DNA from: an uncultured Clostridia bacterium
GTDB taxonomy: Bacteria > Bacillota > Clostridia > Christensenellales > Aristaeellaceae
Direction of reading: 5' to 3'
Assembly: GCA_946627565.1 (NCBI GenBank)
Contig: CAMOVR010000019.1
Location: 1 to 34,800, forward strand
Length of the DNA: 34,800 nucleotides
Of the stretch, positions 21,104-29,760 are shown in pieces; position 1 is the stretch's first letter; the number at the start of each line of letters is the position of its first letter. The notes under the pieces are model-generated. The model did not search any database. It was given only the letters and a program-made list of their open reading frames with translations, and was not told the DNA's origin. The position numbers were made by a program, and so were the translations under genes.

Positions 21104-21964
21104 TCAACCCTTGACGGCACCGGCCATAAGGCCGTTGATCAGCTGCTTGTTCATGAAGACAAAGATGCTCAGGGAAGGAATGATCACGATCACAACGCCG
21201 GCCATCATCAGGCCCATGCTCTGTGCATCAATATCGTACAGCATGCTGATACCCACCTGCACGGTGCGGTAGGCATCCGAGTCCGTGGTCAGAAGGGGCC
21301 ACATATACTGGTTCCAGGTATTCAGGAACACATAGGCACCCAGGGCGCCCAGGGCAGGGCGGGAAAGGGGTACAGCGATCTGGATGAGGAATCTCCAGTT
21401 GCTGCATCCGTCGATCATGCTGGCTTCCTTGAGTTCTCCTGGGAAGGTCATGTAACTCTGCCTCAGAAGGAAGATACCCATGGCGCTGGTCATATAGGGA
21501 ACGATGAGAACATGGAGACTGTTGGTCCATCCCCAGCGCGCCACCGTCAGATAGTTGGCAATGATGGTGGCTTCCCCGGGTACCATCATGGTTGCCAGAA
21601 CCGCCAGGAAGAGGATCCTGCGTCCCCTGAAGCGGAGGAACACGAAGGCGAAGGCAGCCATGGATGCGGTAACCATCTGGCAGAGCATGACAGAAGTGGA
21701 AACCACAAAGGAGTTGATGATATACCTGAGGAAGCTGTAGCTGGGATTGGTAAAGGCGTTGATGTAGTTCCCGAACTGAATGGAGTGGGGGAACAGCAGG
21801 GTCTTGTACACCTCATCCGGGTTCACCAGGGAGATGGAGACCGTATAGACCAGGGGCACCAGAATAATCAGAAGAAGCGGGATATTGAGAAGAAAGTTGC
21901 CAAAGTTCTTCAGGGCACGGCGCCGCTGGGAGCGCGTGAGTTTCCGTCTGCTTTCAGCTGTCAT
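21104..21964 (-). CDS. ugpE: ABC transporter permease UgpE-like
   Basis: A 286-residue membrane permease (MalG-like CUT1 type), partner of UgpA. A basic cytosolic N terminus (SRRKLTRSQRRRAL) precedes the first helix (FLLNIPLLLIILVPLVYTV). The EAA loop is EASMIDGCSNWRFLIQIAVP around residue 178, and the protein ends GLMAGAVKG as is usual in this branch. Its ATG overlaps the TGA of ugpA by one base (TGATG), so the two are translationally coupled. The binding-protein gene follows after 67 bases. Confidence 0.85.
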   Translation of the reverse strand: MTAESRRKLTRSQRRRALKNFGNFLLNIPLLLIILVPLVYTVSISLVNPDEVYKTLLFPHSIQFGNYINAFTNPSYSFLRYIINSFVVSTSVMLCQMVTASMAAFAFVFLRFRGRRILFLAVLATMMVPGEATIIANYLTVARWGWTNSLHVLIVPYMTSAMGIFLLRQSYMTFPGELKEASMIDGCSNWRFLIQIAVPLSRPALGALGAYVFLNTWNQYMWPLLTTDSDAYRTVQVGISMLYDIDAQSMGLMMAGVVIVIIPSLSIFVFMNKQLINGLMAGAVKG

Positions 21965-22863
21965 CAGTAATTCACGCTCCTCTTCTCAAAACTGAACTGA
22001 ATCAGCGTGATCACAAGAATGATCAGGAACAGGATCACCGAGCGGGCGGCAGCCGTTTCAAAGCGCTGGGCCCGGAAGGCATCATGCCATATGGCGTACA
22101 CGATCAGGTTGGTGGAGCTGTTGGGGCTTTCATTGGTCAGCAGCTTCACCTGGCTGAAGGACTGGAATGCATTGATGATGTTGATGATGATCTGGAAAAA
22201 CAGGGTCGGCGAGATGGACGGCAGAGTGATATGAAACAGCTTCTGCCAGTAATTGGCGCCGTCAATGCTGCAGGATTCATACAGTTCCGTGGGCACACCC
22301 TTAAGTCCCGCGCTTATGAATATGAAATTGATGCCGCTCTGCAGCCATATGGTCACCGCCGCCACGGACCAGAACTGGTACACACCTCCCAGGAAGTTGA
22401 TCTGGGTGCCGAACAGGTTGTTCAGAAGGCCCCCCGTGGGATGGTAGATCATGCGGAAAGCCATGGATGCGGCAGCGCTTGCAATGGCCACCGGCATGGC
22501 ATACACCGCGGCACAGAAGTCAGAACCCTTGTAGCGGTTGTAGGTAAGCAGACTGGTGATCATGCCGATGATCAGGCCGCCCAGGGCAACCACGCCCACA
22601 AACTCCAGTGTGGACACCAGGCTGGTCCAGAAAGCATCCTTGCCAAAGAGCCGGATGGTATAGTTGTCGAGGCCCACAAATTTCTTCGGCCGTCCCAGAG
22701 CATCGGTTACCCATGTGGACAGATAAATGGTACGTCCGAAGGGATAGTAGAGAAAGACCGCGAAAACCGCCAGGGCCGGCAGCAGAAAAAGATACGGTTC
22801 GATGATCTCGTACGGTGTCTTTTTGATTTTCATCGGTCTTGGCCTCTTGGTATTCTTGACCAT
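21964..22863 (-). CDS. ugpA: ABC transporter permease UgpA-like
   Basis: A 299-residue membrane permease (MalF-like CUT1 type) and first gene of the operon. It has a basic N terminus, a first helix around residues 23-45 (LFLLPALAVFAVFLYYPFGR), the loop GLDNYTIRLF typical of CUT1 sugar permeases, and the EAA loop ESCSIDGANYWQKLFHITLP near residue 197. A GGAGG box stands 8 bases before ATG. It is transcribed from a perfect sigma-A consensus promoter at 22946-22974. Confidence 0.85.
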   Translation of the reverse strand: MVKNTKRPRPMKIKKTPYEIIEPYLFLLPALAVFAVFLYYPFGRTIYLSTWVTDALGRPKKFVGLDNYTIRLFGKDAFWTSLVSTLEFVGVVALGGLIIGMITSLLTYNRYKGSDFCAAVYAMPVAIASAAASMAFRMIYHPTGGLLNNLFGTQINFLGGVYQFWSVAAVTIWLQSGINFIFISAGLKGVPTELYESCSIDGANYWQKLFHITLPSISPTLFFQIIINIINAFQSFSQVKLLTNESPNSSTNLIVYAIWHDAFRAQRFETAAARSVILFLIILVITLIQFSFEKRSVNY

Positions 22864-22945
22864 GTTCAGGACCTCCAGAACGTCGATGATGTGACAAAAG
22901 ACAAAACTGAATTGCTTCTGTTCTATTCTTTTCGTCGCTGGAGCA

Positions 22946-22974
22946 ATTATATTCCATTATCCATTTCATGTCAA
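22946..22974 (-). promoter_or_regulatory. Perfect consensus promoter of the ugp operon
   Basis: On the minus strand TTGACA (22969-22974), exactly 17 bases, then TATAAT (22946-22951). All 12 key bases fit. The leader is about 75 bases and I see no clear operator in it. Confidence 0.85.
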
Positions 22975-23163
22975 TTCGTGTTTGTTTTCAGACCAGACAG
23001 TACAGGTTTTCGGCTGTGCCAGGATATGCATATCCTGTCCTGCCCGCGCCTGACTGCACTGACAAGCAGGGAAAGCTGTATCCGTGCCTGCAGGCTTTCT
23101 TCCGTCCCTCCTCCCCTGCCTGTCACGTCATAGAAAGAGTGTGTATCCGTCTCCTTTTCAAAA

Positions 23164-23207
23164 ATGTGGTCATAACCACATACTTTTTCCGGGAAAGGTA
23201 TTACAAT
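23164..23207 (+). promoter_or_regulatory. Crp/Fnr-like activator site and promoter of the ferredoxin gene
   Basis: The palindrome ATGTGGT-CATA-ACCACAT (23164-23181) has perfect 7-base arms. A TACAAT -10 box at 23202-23207 has no good -35 box. With transcription starting near 23214 the palindrome is centred at -41.5, the class II activator position for Crp/Fnr proteins. The exact regulator is inferred. Confidence 0.6.
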
Positions 23208-23236
23208 ACAGCCGTACATACGAGGAGGTGCATCCC

Positions 23237-23935
23237 ATGATCCGCAAAATCATTCACATTGACGAAGAGAAATGCAGCGGCTGCGGGCTTTGCGCAGCTG
23301 CCTGCCACGAGGGCGCCATAGAAATGGTGAACGGCAAGGCTCACCTGGTGCGGGAAAACTTCTGCGACGGTTTCGGCGACTGTCTGCCGGCCTGTCCCGC
23401 CGGTGCCATCAGCTTTGAGGAGCGTGAGGCTCCCGCCTACGATGAAGCGGCCGTCAGAAAGGCAAAGGAGATGAAAGAGACACAGCACAGAGGCATCTGC
23501 CCGGGCTCCAGGATGATGCAGTTTGACCGCTCAGGTGAGGCCCCGGCCCCTGAAGCAGCAGGGAAACCCGTCTCCCGTCTTGCCCAGTGGCCCTGCCAGA
23601 TCAAGCTGGTTCCGGTTCAGGCACCCTTCTTTGACGGGGCGAAGCTCCTGATTGCCGCTGACTGCACAGCGTATGCCTACGCAAACATGCACGAGGATTT
23701 CATGCGTTCCCATGTAACCGTCATCGGCTGCCCCAAGCTGGATGACGTGGATTACACGGAAAAGCTGACGGCCATCATCCGGGACAACAATATCCGGAGT
23801 GTAACCATTGTCCGTATGGAAGTCCCCTGCTGCGGCGGACTTCAGAGGGCTGCGCAGCAGGCCCTGCAGGCAAGCGGCAAATTTATCCCCTGGCAGGTGG
23901 TCACCATCTCCCGGGACGGAAGAATTCTTGACTGA
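23237..23935 (+). CDS. Ferredoxin-like 4Fe-4S protein
   Basis: A 232-residue cytoplasmic iron-sulfur protein. The N-terminal 60 residues form a two-cluster ferredoxin: Cys13, Cys16, Cys19, Cys23 (CSGCGLCAAAC, followed by His where Pro is usual), and Cys43, Cys49, Cys53 in CDGFGDCLPACP. A domain of about 150 residues follows, with LIAADCTAYAY, HEDFMRSHVTVIGCPKLDDV and MEVPCCGGLQ, whose conserved cysteines may bind another centre or substrate. This family is common in anaerobic Clostridia and often lies near Crp/Fnr regulators and hydroxylamine reductase (Hcp) genes, which fits the palindrome at -41.5. The start has GAGGAGG upstream. It is probably an electron carrier in redox or nitrosative stress; this is inferred. 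Confidence 0.85.
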   Translation: MIRKIIHIDEEKCSGCGLCAAACHEGAIEMVNGKAHLVRENFCDGFGDCLPACPAGAISFEEREAPAYDEAAVRKAKEMKETQHRGICPGSRMMQFDRSGEAPAPEAAGKPVSRLAQWPCQIKLVPVQAPFFDGAKLLIAADCTAYAYANMHEDFMRSHVTVIGCPKLDDVDYTEKLTAIIRDNNIRSVTIVRMEVPCCGGLQRAAQQALQASGKFIPWQVVTISRDGRILD

Positions 23936-23941
23936 CAGAAA

Positions 23942-24001
23942 AACATGGTACCCGGCATGCCCGCAGCCCCTGGGGCTGTTCTGCCGGATACCATGTTTTT
24001 T
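23942..24001. terminator. Bidirectional terminator between convergent genes
   Basis: AACATGGTACCCGGCA pairs with TGCCGGATACCATGTT (one mismatch), with an inner CAGCCCC/GGGGCTG hairpin. The plus strand continues with TTTT and the minus strand with a five-T run (23937-23941), so it can end both the ferredoxin gene and the minus-strand operon. Confidence 0.85.
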
Positions 24002-24034
24002 GTCTTCTGTATGGATCTGTCCGTCTCCCTTATG

Positions 24035-24805
24035 TCAGCCGAACATCCATTTCACCACATGAACAATATGCTTTGACCAGAACCGCATATCATGCACGCC
24101 GGGTCCCTCGCGCCAGATATGGTTCACGCCCTCTTCCTTCAGGAATTCATGGAATGCCCGGTTACTGGGCATCAGACCGTCTTCCGTGCCGCAGCACAGA
24201 TACATCTTCGGAATCTTCTTTCCCTGCGCCCTGAGCTTTTTCACCAGGATTTCCGGATTGTTTTCACTCTCCTCCACCACAGACAGATCACCGAAGCATT
24301 CCCTGTAATACTCGTAGTTGGCCACACCGTTGTCTTCCCCGGGTTTCATGCCCGCGATCCCGTGGACAATCAGGGCAGATGACAGGGCTCCGATCTTCCC
24401 GAAGCGCTCCGGATAGGCCAGACCTGTATGCAGTGCGCCGAACCCGCCCATGGACAGGCCCGCGATACATGTATTCTCCGCGGAGGTGGCAAGGCCGAAG
24501 GTGGACCGGACATAATCCACCAGTTCCTCCCCTACCATGGTCTGATAGGCATGGCCGGTGGACAGGCCGTTGAGATAGAAGGAATTCTCACCGTTTGGCA
24601 TGACAATGGCAAAGTTGTAATACTGCGCCAGTCCGTCCGGCACCCAGTTTTCCGCCTTACCGGTATAGCCGTGCAGCAGGAACAGGGTCCGCATGGGCCT
24701 GTCCGGAACAGGCGCGTTTTCCCTGGGATCATTTGGAATCAGCATCTCAAATGCTGTCATGCGGTGCAGTGCCCTGGAGTAATACTCCATTTTCAGAAAT
24801 GCCAT
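24035..24805 (-). CDS. Esterase of the S-formylglutathione hydrolase/tributyrin esterase type
   Basis: A 256-residue alpha/beta hydrolase of the esterase D family, without a signal peptide. The oxyanion segment LFLLHGYTGKAENW (41-54), nucleophile Ser118 in AGLSMGGFGALH, Asp209 in CCGTEDGL and His238 in GPGVHDMRFW make a complete triad. The likeness is to small acetyl-ester hydrolases such as EstA and feruloyl or acetylxylan esterases. AGGAGG precedes the ATG. It begins 26 bases after the BMP gene and is the last gene of the sensor operon, before the bidirectional terminator, so it is probably co-transcribed. Removing acetyl or acyl groups from plant-derived substrates is a reasonable guess. 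Confidence 0.85.
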   Translation of the reverse strand: MAFLKMEYYSRALHRMTAFEMLIPNDPRENAPVPDRPMRTLFLLHGYTGKAENWVPDGLAQYYNFAIVMPNGENSFYLNGLSTGHAYQTMVGEELVDYVRSTFGLATSAENTCIAGLSMGGFGALHTGLAYPERFGKIGALSSALIVHGIAGMKPGEDNGVANYEYYRECFGDLSVVEESENNPEILVKKLRAQGKKIPKMYLCCGTEDGLMPSNRAFHEFLKEEGVNHIWREGPGVHDMRFWSKHIVHVVKWMFG

Positions 24806-24831
24806 TCTCTTTGCCTCCTGCTTCCGGCTTT

Positions 24832-26028
24832 TTATTCTACGGTTATGCAGTCCTTAAGAATATACCTGAATGAGGGAGAAGAAGATGTACCGCATTCCGC
24901 ATACCCTTTTTTCAGGTCTATGGTGTCCTGAGGATCATCCGGATTGACGCCGGTATAATTCCCTTTGAATACATCCACCTTTCCCTTCTGAAAGGCCCTG
25001 ACCGTCTGGTTCAGCTTTTCCTCCGTTCCCGGGGCAGCCAGGAACTGATTGACTTCCAGCAGCTGGACCCAGTTGCCGTCAAAACCGGAGGAAATGTCCC
25101 GGCCGTGCACATGCCCTGCCACCATGGATTCGATGGTTTTTTCCTTCAGCACGGCTTCCACGGCACCCTCGATATAGGGCGTCCAGTTTGTCCGGATGCT
25201 CAGTATGGCGGAGGAAGGCGCCACATCCATCATGGTCTGGTGATACCCCACATAATAGACCCTGCGGCCTTCCCCTGCGGCCTGCTCACAGGCAACGGCA
25301 GGGGCAATGGTGTTGGTGTGCTGGGAGATGATGATGCAGCCCTCATCAATCAGCTCCCGGGTCCGCAGTTTCTCCAGGTTATAGTTGCTCCAGCTGTTGG
25401 TGTACTTCACCCGCATAACGGCCTCTGGGGCCTCCGAGCGGATCCCCAGGAAGAAGGCTGTAAAACCGCTTATAACCTCTGCGCTGTCATTTGCACCCAC
25501 ATATCCCACCAGCGCTTCCGAGGGCTGAATCGTTCCCTCATCCAGCAGCTGTCTCAGCTTCATGCCGGCTGCCACGCCGGCGGCATAGCGGGCCTGATAG
25601 ATTTCCCCGTTGAACGTATGGTAGTTTTCCGGGGTCTGGGTGATATCAATCGTGTCCAGGGAAACCTGACAGAACTGGACAAGAGGGAACTCAGCCGCCA
25701 GTTTCACCGTGATATCCGAATCCAGATTGAAAAAGATGATATTGCAGCCCAGCCGGATCAGTTCCCGGATGGGTTCTTCCGCATCCCTGGCCAGTACATT
25801 GCTGCGGGAAAAGACCTCCACCTCAGACCGGTACATTTTCTCCAGGTTGTGCTGAGCCAGAACAAAGTTATATGTATAGGGCGTGCTCTCATCCTCCGAG
25901 TACACAAACCCCACGTGGATATGGTTTTCCCCTGTCTCCCGGGTCCAGAAGTCAGTCTGGAAGGATGCCCCTGCCAGGATTCCCAGACAGACGACAAAGG
26001 TCACCAGAATCTTCATCCATTCCTTCAT
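24832..26028 (-). CDS. BMP family substrate-binding protein
   Basis: A 398-residue exported protein of the basic membrane protein (BMP/PnrA/Med) family, which usually binds purine nucleosides for ABC transporters or signals as a lipoprotein. It has an N-terminal hydrophobic helix (ILVTFVVCLGILAGASF) without lipobox, then IHVGFVYSEDEST, IIFFNLDSDI, GYVGANDSAEVISGFTAFFL and VYYVGYHQTMMDVAPS, matching the two-lobed type I fold. The ATG overlaps the stop codon of the HD-GYP gene (ATGA) and a GGGAGGGGG box lies within that gene, so the two are translationally coupled. No permease or ATPase is nearby. I infer that it delivers a ligand signal to the HD-GYP protein rather than feeding a transporter. 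Confidence 0.85.
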   Translation of the reverse strand: MKEWMKILVTFVVCLGILAGASFQTDFWTRETGENHIHVGFVYSEDESTPYTYNFVLAQHNLEKMYRSEVEVFSRSNVLARDAEEPIRELIRLGCNIIFFNLDSDITVKLAAEFPLVQFCQVSLDTIDITQTPENYHTFNGEIYQARYAAGVAAGMKLRQLLDEGTIQPSEALVGYVGANDSAEVISGFTAFFLGIRSEAPEAVMRVKYTNSWSNYNLEKLRTRELIDEGCIIISQHTNTIAPAVACEQAAGEGRRVYYVGYHQTMMDVAPSSAILSIRTNWTPYIEGAVEAVLKEKTIESMVAGHVHGRDISSGFDGNWVQLLEVNQFLAAPGTEEKLNQTVRAFQKGKVDVFKGNYTGVNPDDPQDTIDLKKGYAECGTSSSPSFRYILKDCITVE

Positions 26029-29000
26029 TTTCCGGCCACCCCCTCCCGGGCATTTGCTGCACTGGTTTTCATCTCTGCCCCGCCTGCAGTTTCAGCAGGC
26101 GCGCTGTTCTTTGCTTCTGCCGTATTTCCGCTCTCTGAGGGCGCACTGCTCTTTGTTTCCGCCGTGCCTGCAGTTTCAGATGCCGCGTCGCTTTCCTCTT
26201 CCCTGGGCACATGATAAATCTTGTTCAGGTCAATGGTTCCGTTGCGGACCAGCTGCAGCAGGATTTCCGCAAACTTCGGGTCAAACTGGGTCCCGCTGCC
26301 CTTCTCCAGTTCGTTGAGCACGTAGCTGAAATCCATCTGTTTGCGATATACGCGGTTGGCTGTCATGGCATCGAAGGCATCCGCCACCCCGATGATTCTT
26401 GCGTAAAGCGGGATATCCTCGCCCTTAAGGCCCTTGGGATAGCCCCGCCCGTCGAACCGTTCGTGGTGGAACTCCGCCCCCTCGATGACGTGATCCAGCA
26501 GCGTAAAGTCACTGAGAATTTCCGCACCCTTGATGGTATGCTGCTGCATGGTTTTGTATTCTTCGTCTGTCAGGCGGCCGGGTTTGTTCAGGATGGAATC
26601 GGGAATGGCAATCTTGCCGATGTCATGCATCTGGGCGGACCATTCAATCTCCTGGCATTCTTTCTCGCTCAGGCCGTATTCCTCGGCAATCTGTTTGGAA
26701 TAGAGGGCGACACGCTTGCTGTGGCCGCCTGTTCTGGGATCCTTGGCGTCCACCGTACGGGCAATGGCGATAACCGTCTGTTTGCCCATTTCCACAAGTT
26801 TCTGGGCTTCCGCCAGTTTTGCTTCCATGATTCTCTCATGGCGCTTCACCATCAGCCAGGTGACCCAGCCCACGGTGAGCATGGGAACAGACAGGATATA
26901 GAAGATGAACCAGGCATTGTCATACAGTTCCTTTTCCTTGATGACGGTATAGGTTCTCTCCGCAATAATGCTGTCCCGGCTGTTGTTGAACACCGCCAGA
27001 TGGAACGTATAGGTGCCTGCCGGCAGGTTCGTATAGCTGATGGAGCCAAGGCTGTTCTGGGACAGGATGGTCCAGTTCTTGTCAAACCCTTCCAGGTAAT
27101 ACCCCACATTGGGATCCTGAATGGTGTAGTTGATCACCTCGGGGAAAATATCCACCCTGTTGGAACCCCTGGGCAGCAGAATGGGGCTGTAGCGGTCCAC
27201 CCACATTCTTTCCTCGTCCACACTGATGCTCTGCACATTCATGCGGTATGCTTTGGTGCCGCCGGAATAATGGTTGGTGTCAATCACATACACGCCGCTG
27301 TCGCATGCCAGATACAGTTCCTCCGTATTCCCGTCATACCAGGTCCAGGAGTTGGCGGTCAGGGAACTGTTCAGGCCCCGGCGGCTGTCCAGCAGCTCGA
27401 AATGGATGTCCTTCCTGCCGCTGAGAAGTTCCTGCCTGTCCACCACATAGATGCCTGCGCTGGACATGACAAAGAGGGTATCCTGGTCTTTGACAAAGAT
27501 GTCATAGTTGTTGAAATAGGGGAAATTGTCCAGGGAACGGATGGTATCATCCGTATCCATATAGTTCAGGCCGTTGCTGGCCACCACAAAGACACCGCCG
27601 CCCGCCGTGTCCCGGACGGTGCGGAGAATCACCGTGCTGGTCAGGCCGTCCTGGTCGGTAAGTACCTTTTCCACTTCCCGTCCCCGGAGCACCGCCAGGC
27701 CTTCCCCGTCGGTACCCGCCAGGACCCGGCCGTCCCCGAGTTCGGTCACCGTGAGGATCTTGGCCGTCACCCTGCCTTCCGCATACAGGATGGTGTCCTC
27801 CACCTGATGATCCCGGATAAAGCTCAGTCCCGTATCGCCTGCCGCGATGATGGTGCCGTCGCTCAGTTCCGTCACAACCCTGGCCTGGTTGCCCACGCCG
27901 CTGTTGTCCCTGTTGTAGACGTACTGCGTCCCGTCAGGATCAATTTCCACCACGCCGCTGCTGTAGGTGCACACCCACAGGTTTCCCCGGCTGTCCACCA
28001 TCATGCAGCGGATGCGCACCCCGGAAAACTGTTCCGTCAGGCTGTCTGAGACAGCCGTCATGTCCTCCGGATGCACCGCATCCATGCCCTTGTCGGTGCC
28101 CACATAGCAGATGCCCTGCCAGAACACCGTGGTGTTAACCACCCGGCTGTTCATGCCGGCCATGGTATAGATGTCCCGGAAATCCGAGCTTGCCAGTCTG
28201 AGAAGGCCCAGTCTTGAGGAGGTGAACCACAGATTCCCCTGATAGTCCATCAGCATATGGTCTATGCTGGTGGAAAAATCATTGGTATTGACGATCTCAA
28301 ACTTCATGTCCTTATCAAAGTACCCGATGCCGTTGTCCGCAGCCACAAACAGGCAGCCGTTTTCAAAGAACTTCAGGTCCTTGATGTTTCTGAGTTTTCC
28401 GCAGGAAAGCCTCCCCTGCTCCTGAAACCATCCGGCGGATATGTCGTAGAGAATGATCTCGTTGCCGGTGGTGGAGGCCAGCAGGCGGCCCTGGCTGTCA
28501 AAGGTGCAGCCCCTGTAGCTGAATTCCCTGCCCGGCAGCTGGCGGGAGCAGACAATCTGGCCCTTTTCCAGCAGGAACAGGGTTCCGGCAGATGAGATGG
28601 CCGCCACATGGCCCTGTTCATCCGCCGCCAGGTCATCCGATCCGCTGACTTCCGTCAGGGCGTTGAGCTTTTTCATGCCGTTGTCCAGGCTCATGATCTG
28701 CATGGCCGAGGTGGTGCCGATATAGTAGTATCCGTCGGAACTGCGGATGATGGCACGCACGGAGTTGGCCGGCAGGCCGTGGCTCTTGTCCAGCACGTTG
28801 ACGATCTCTTCGTTGATGGCGATGGAAAGCCCCGCGTCGTTTGTACCGATCCAGAGCCTGCCTTCCTCGTCCTCATACAGACAGTTGACGCTGCGGGCCG
28901 AGTCATAGTCCATGCGGCGGAACTCCCGGCCGTTGTAGCGGTACAGGCCCGCGTAGGTGCCCACCCACAAAATGCCGTCCTTTGTCTGGGCAATGTCATT

Positions 29001-29744
29001 GGCTTCCCCCACCGGGAGGCCGTTCTGCCTTGCAAAAACGGTCTGGACATAATCGTTGTAGGAAACAGCACTTTCGCCATCCGCCTCACAGGGAGATACC
29101 GCAAGGCACAGGGCGGCAATCAGGACGCCCGCCGCGGAGGCAGCCTCCTTCATTTCCTCAAGGAGCTCTTCCCTGCGCCGCTTTTTCTTCCCTGCCAGGT
29201 GCCGGATCAGGTGCATGATTTTGCCCAGCAGGTACATCAGCAGCATGGTGGTCACCTTGTCCAGCATCTCCACATACAGCTGCCCCACGGGCACGCAGAC
29301 GGCAAGGGGCACATTCTGCTCCTGCAGGAACCCTATGACGGCGTCCCCGTACAGATTGCCCGTGCGCCCCCCTGAAAAGATCACATTCAGGGGCAGGGCA
29401 ATCAGGGTCGCCCCAATGGCAATGACGGCGGCCACATTGAGCATGTCAAAGATGGTGACCATCCTTCTTTTCCTGGACATGATGCCCACCACCACGCCGA
29501 TCTCAATGCCCACCAGGCCGTAGATCCATGAATCCCCTGAGATCACGTAGTAAAGCACGTTCATGCTGCCGCCCAGAATGGCTCCGCATACAGGCCCCAT
29601 CAGGATGGCAAAGGCCACTGTGCCCACGGAATCCAGCCAGAAGGGCAAATCATACCTGGATGTAAAATACCATCCCCCGTAATCCAGGCCCATGCACAGC
29701 AGGAGCATCAGAACAAACGGGATCAGCTTCCATTTCTTTTCCAC
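26025..29744 (-). CDS. Membrane HD-GYP c-di-GMP phosphodiesterase with beta-propeller sensor
   Basis: A 1239-residue signal protein. Residues 1-185 form several helices like an ECF-transporter S component (LPFWLDSVGTVAFAILMGPV, then GAILGGSMNVLYY). After a basic linker comes another helix (about 202-220) ending like a signal peptide. Residues about 233-850 hold two-component-type propeller blades (DGILWVGTYAGLYRYNG, EGRLWIGTNDAGL, GNLWVCTYSSGVVEID), and 855-936 a Y_Y_Y domain. A helix at 942-965 and a coiled coil lead to an HD-GYP domain with HDIGK near 1040 and HHERFDGRGYP near 1095, both complete, so it should degrade c-di-GMP. A low-complexity Ala/Glu/Thr/Ser tail follows. The GTG start has GGGAGG upstream. 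It lies 16 bases after an SBP gene and overlaps the BMP gene. Confidence 0.9.
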   Translation of the reverse strand: MEKKWKLIPFVLMLLLCMGLDYGGWYFTSRYDLPFWLDSVGTVAFAILMGPVCGAILGGSMNVLYYVISGDSWIYGLVGIEIGVVVGIMSRKRRMVTIFDMLNVAAVIAIGATLIALPLNVIFSGGRTGNLYGDAVIGFLQEQNVPLAVCVPVGQLYVEMLDKVTTMLLMYLLGKIMHLIRHLAGKKKRRREELLEEMKEAASAAGVLIAALCLAVSPCEADGESAVSYNDYVQTVFARQNGLPVGEANDIAQTKDGILWVGTYAGLYRYNGREFRRMDYDSARSVNCLYEDEEGRLWIGTNDAGLSIAINEEIVNVLDKSHGLPANSVRAIIRSSDGYYYIGTTSAMQIMSLDNGMKKLNALTEVSGSDDLAADEQGHVAAISSAGTLFLLEKGQIVCSRQLPGREFSYRGCTFDSQGRLLASTTGNEIILYDISAGWFQEQGRLSCGKLRNIKDLKFFENGCLFVAADNGIGYFDKDMKFEIVNTNDFSTSIDHMLMDYQGNLWFTSSRLGLLRLASSDFRDIYTMAGMNSRVVNTTVFWQGICYVGTDKGMDAVHPEDMTAVSDSLTEQFSGVRIRCMMVDSRGNLWVCTYSSGVVEIDPDGTQYVYNRDNSGVGNQARVVTELSDGTIIAAGDTGLSFIRDHQVEDTILYAEGRVTAKILTVTELGDGRVLAGTDGEGLAVLRGREVEKVLTDQDGLTSTVILRTVRDTAGGGVFVVASNGLNYMDTDDTIRSLDNFPYFNNYDIFVKDQDTLFVMSSAGIYVVDRQELLSGRKDIHFELLDSRRGLNSSLTANSWTWYDGNTEELYLACDSGVYVIDTNHYSGGTKAYRMNVQSISVDEERMWVDRYSPILLPRGSNRVDIFPEVINYTIQDPNVGYYLEGFDKNWTILSQNSLGSISYTNLPAGTYTFHLAVFNNSRDSIIAERTYTVIKEKELYDNAWFIFYILSVPMLTVGWVTWLMVKRHERIMEAKLAEAQKLVEMGKQTVIAIARTVDAKDPRTGGHSKRVALYSKQIAEEYGLSEKECQEIEWSAQMHDIGKIAIPDSILNKPGRLTDEEYKTMQQHTIKGAEILSDFTLLDHVIEGAEFHHERFDGRGYPKGLKGEDIPLYARIIGVADAFDAMTANRVYRKQMDFSYVLNELEKGSGTQFDPKFAEILLQLVRNGTIDLNKIYHVPREEESDAASETAGTAETKSSAPSESGNTAEAKNSAPAETAGGAEMKTSAANAREGVAGK

Positions 29745-29760
29745 GGTGTACCTCCCGCCC

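Noticed and set aside
26211-28049. Open frame of about 610 codons on the plus strand
   Set aside because: Antisense to the propeller part of the HD-GYP gene; no start signal or family resemblance.
29098-29160. Internal signal-peptide-like helix of the HD-GYP protein as a separate gene start
   Set aside because: No start codon with a ribosome binding site was found there, and the frame is continuous from the N-terminal membrane domain.
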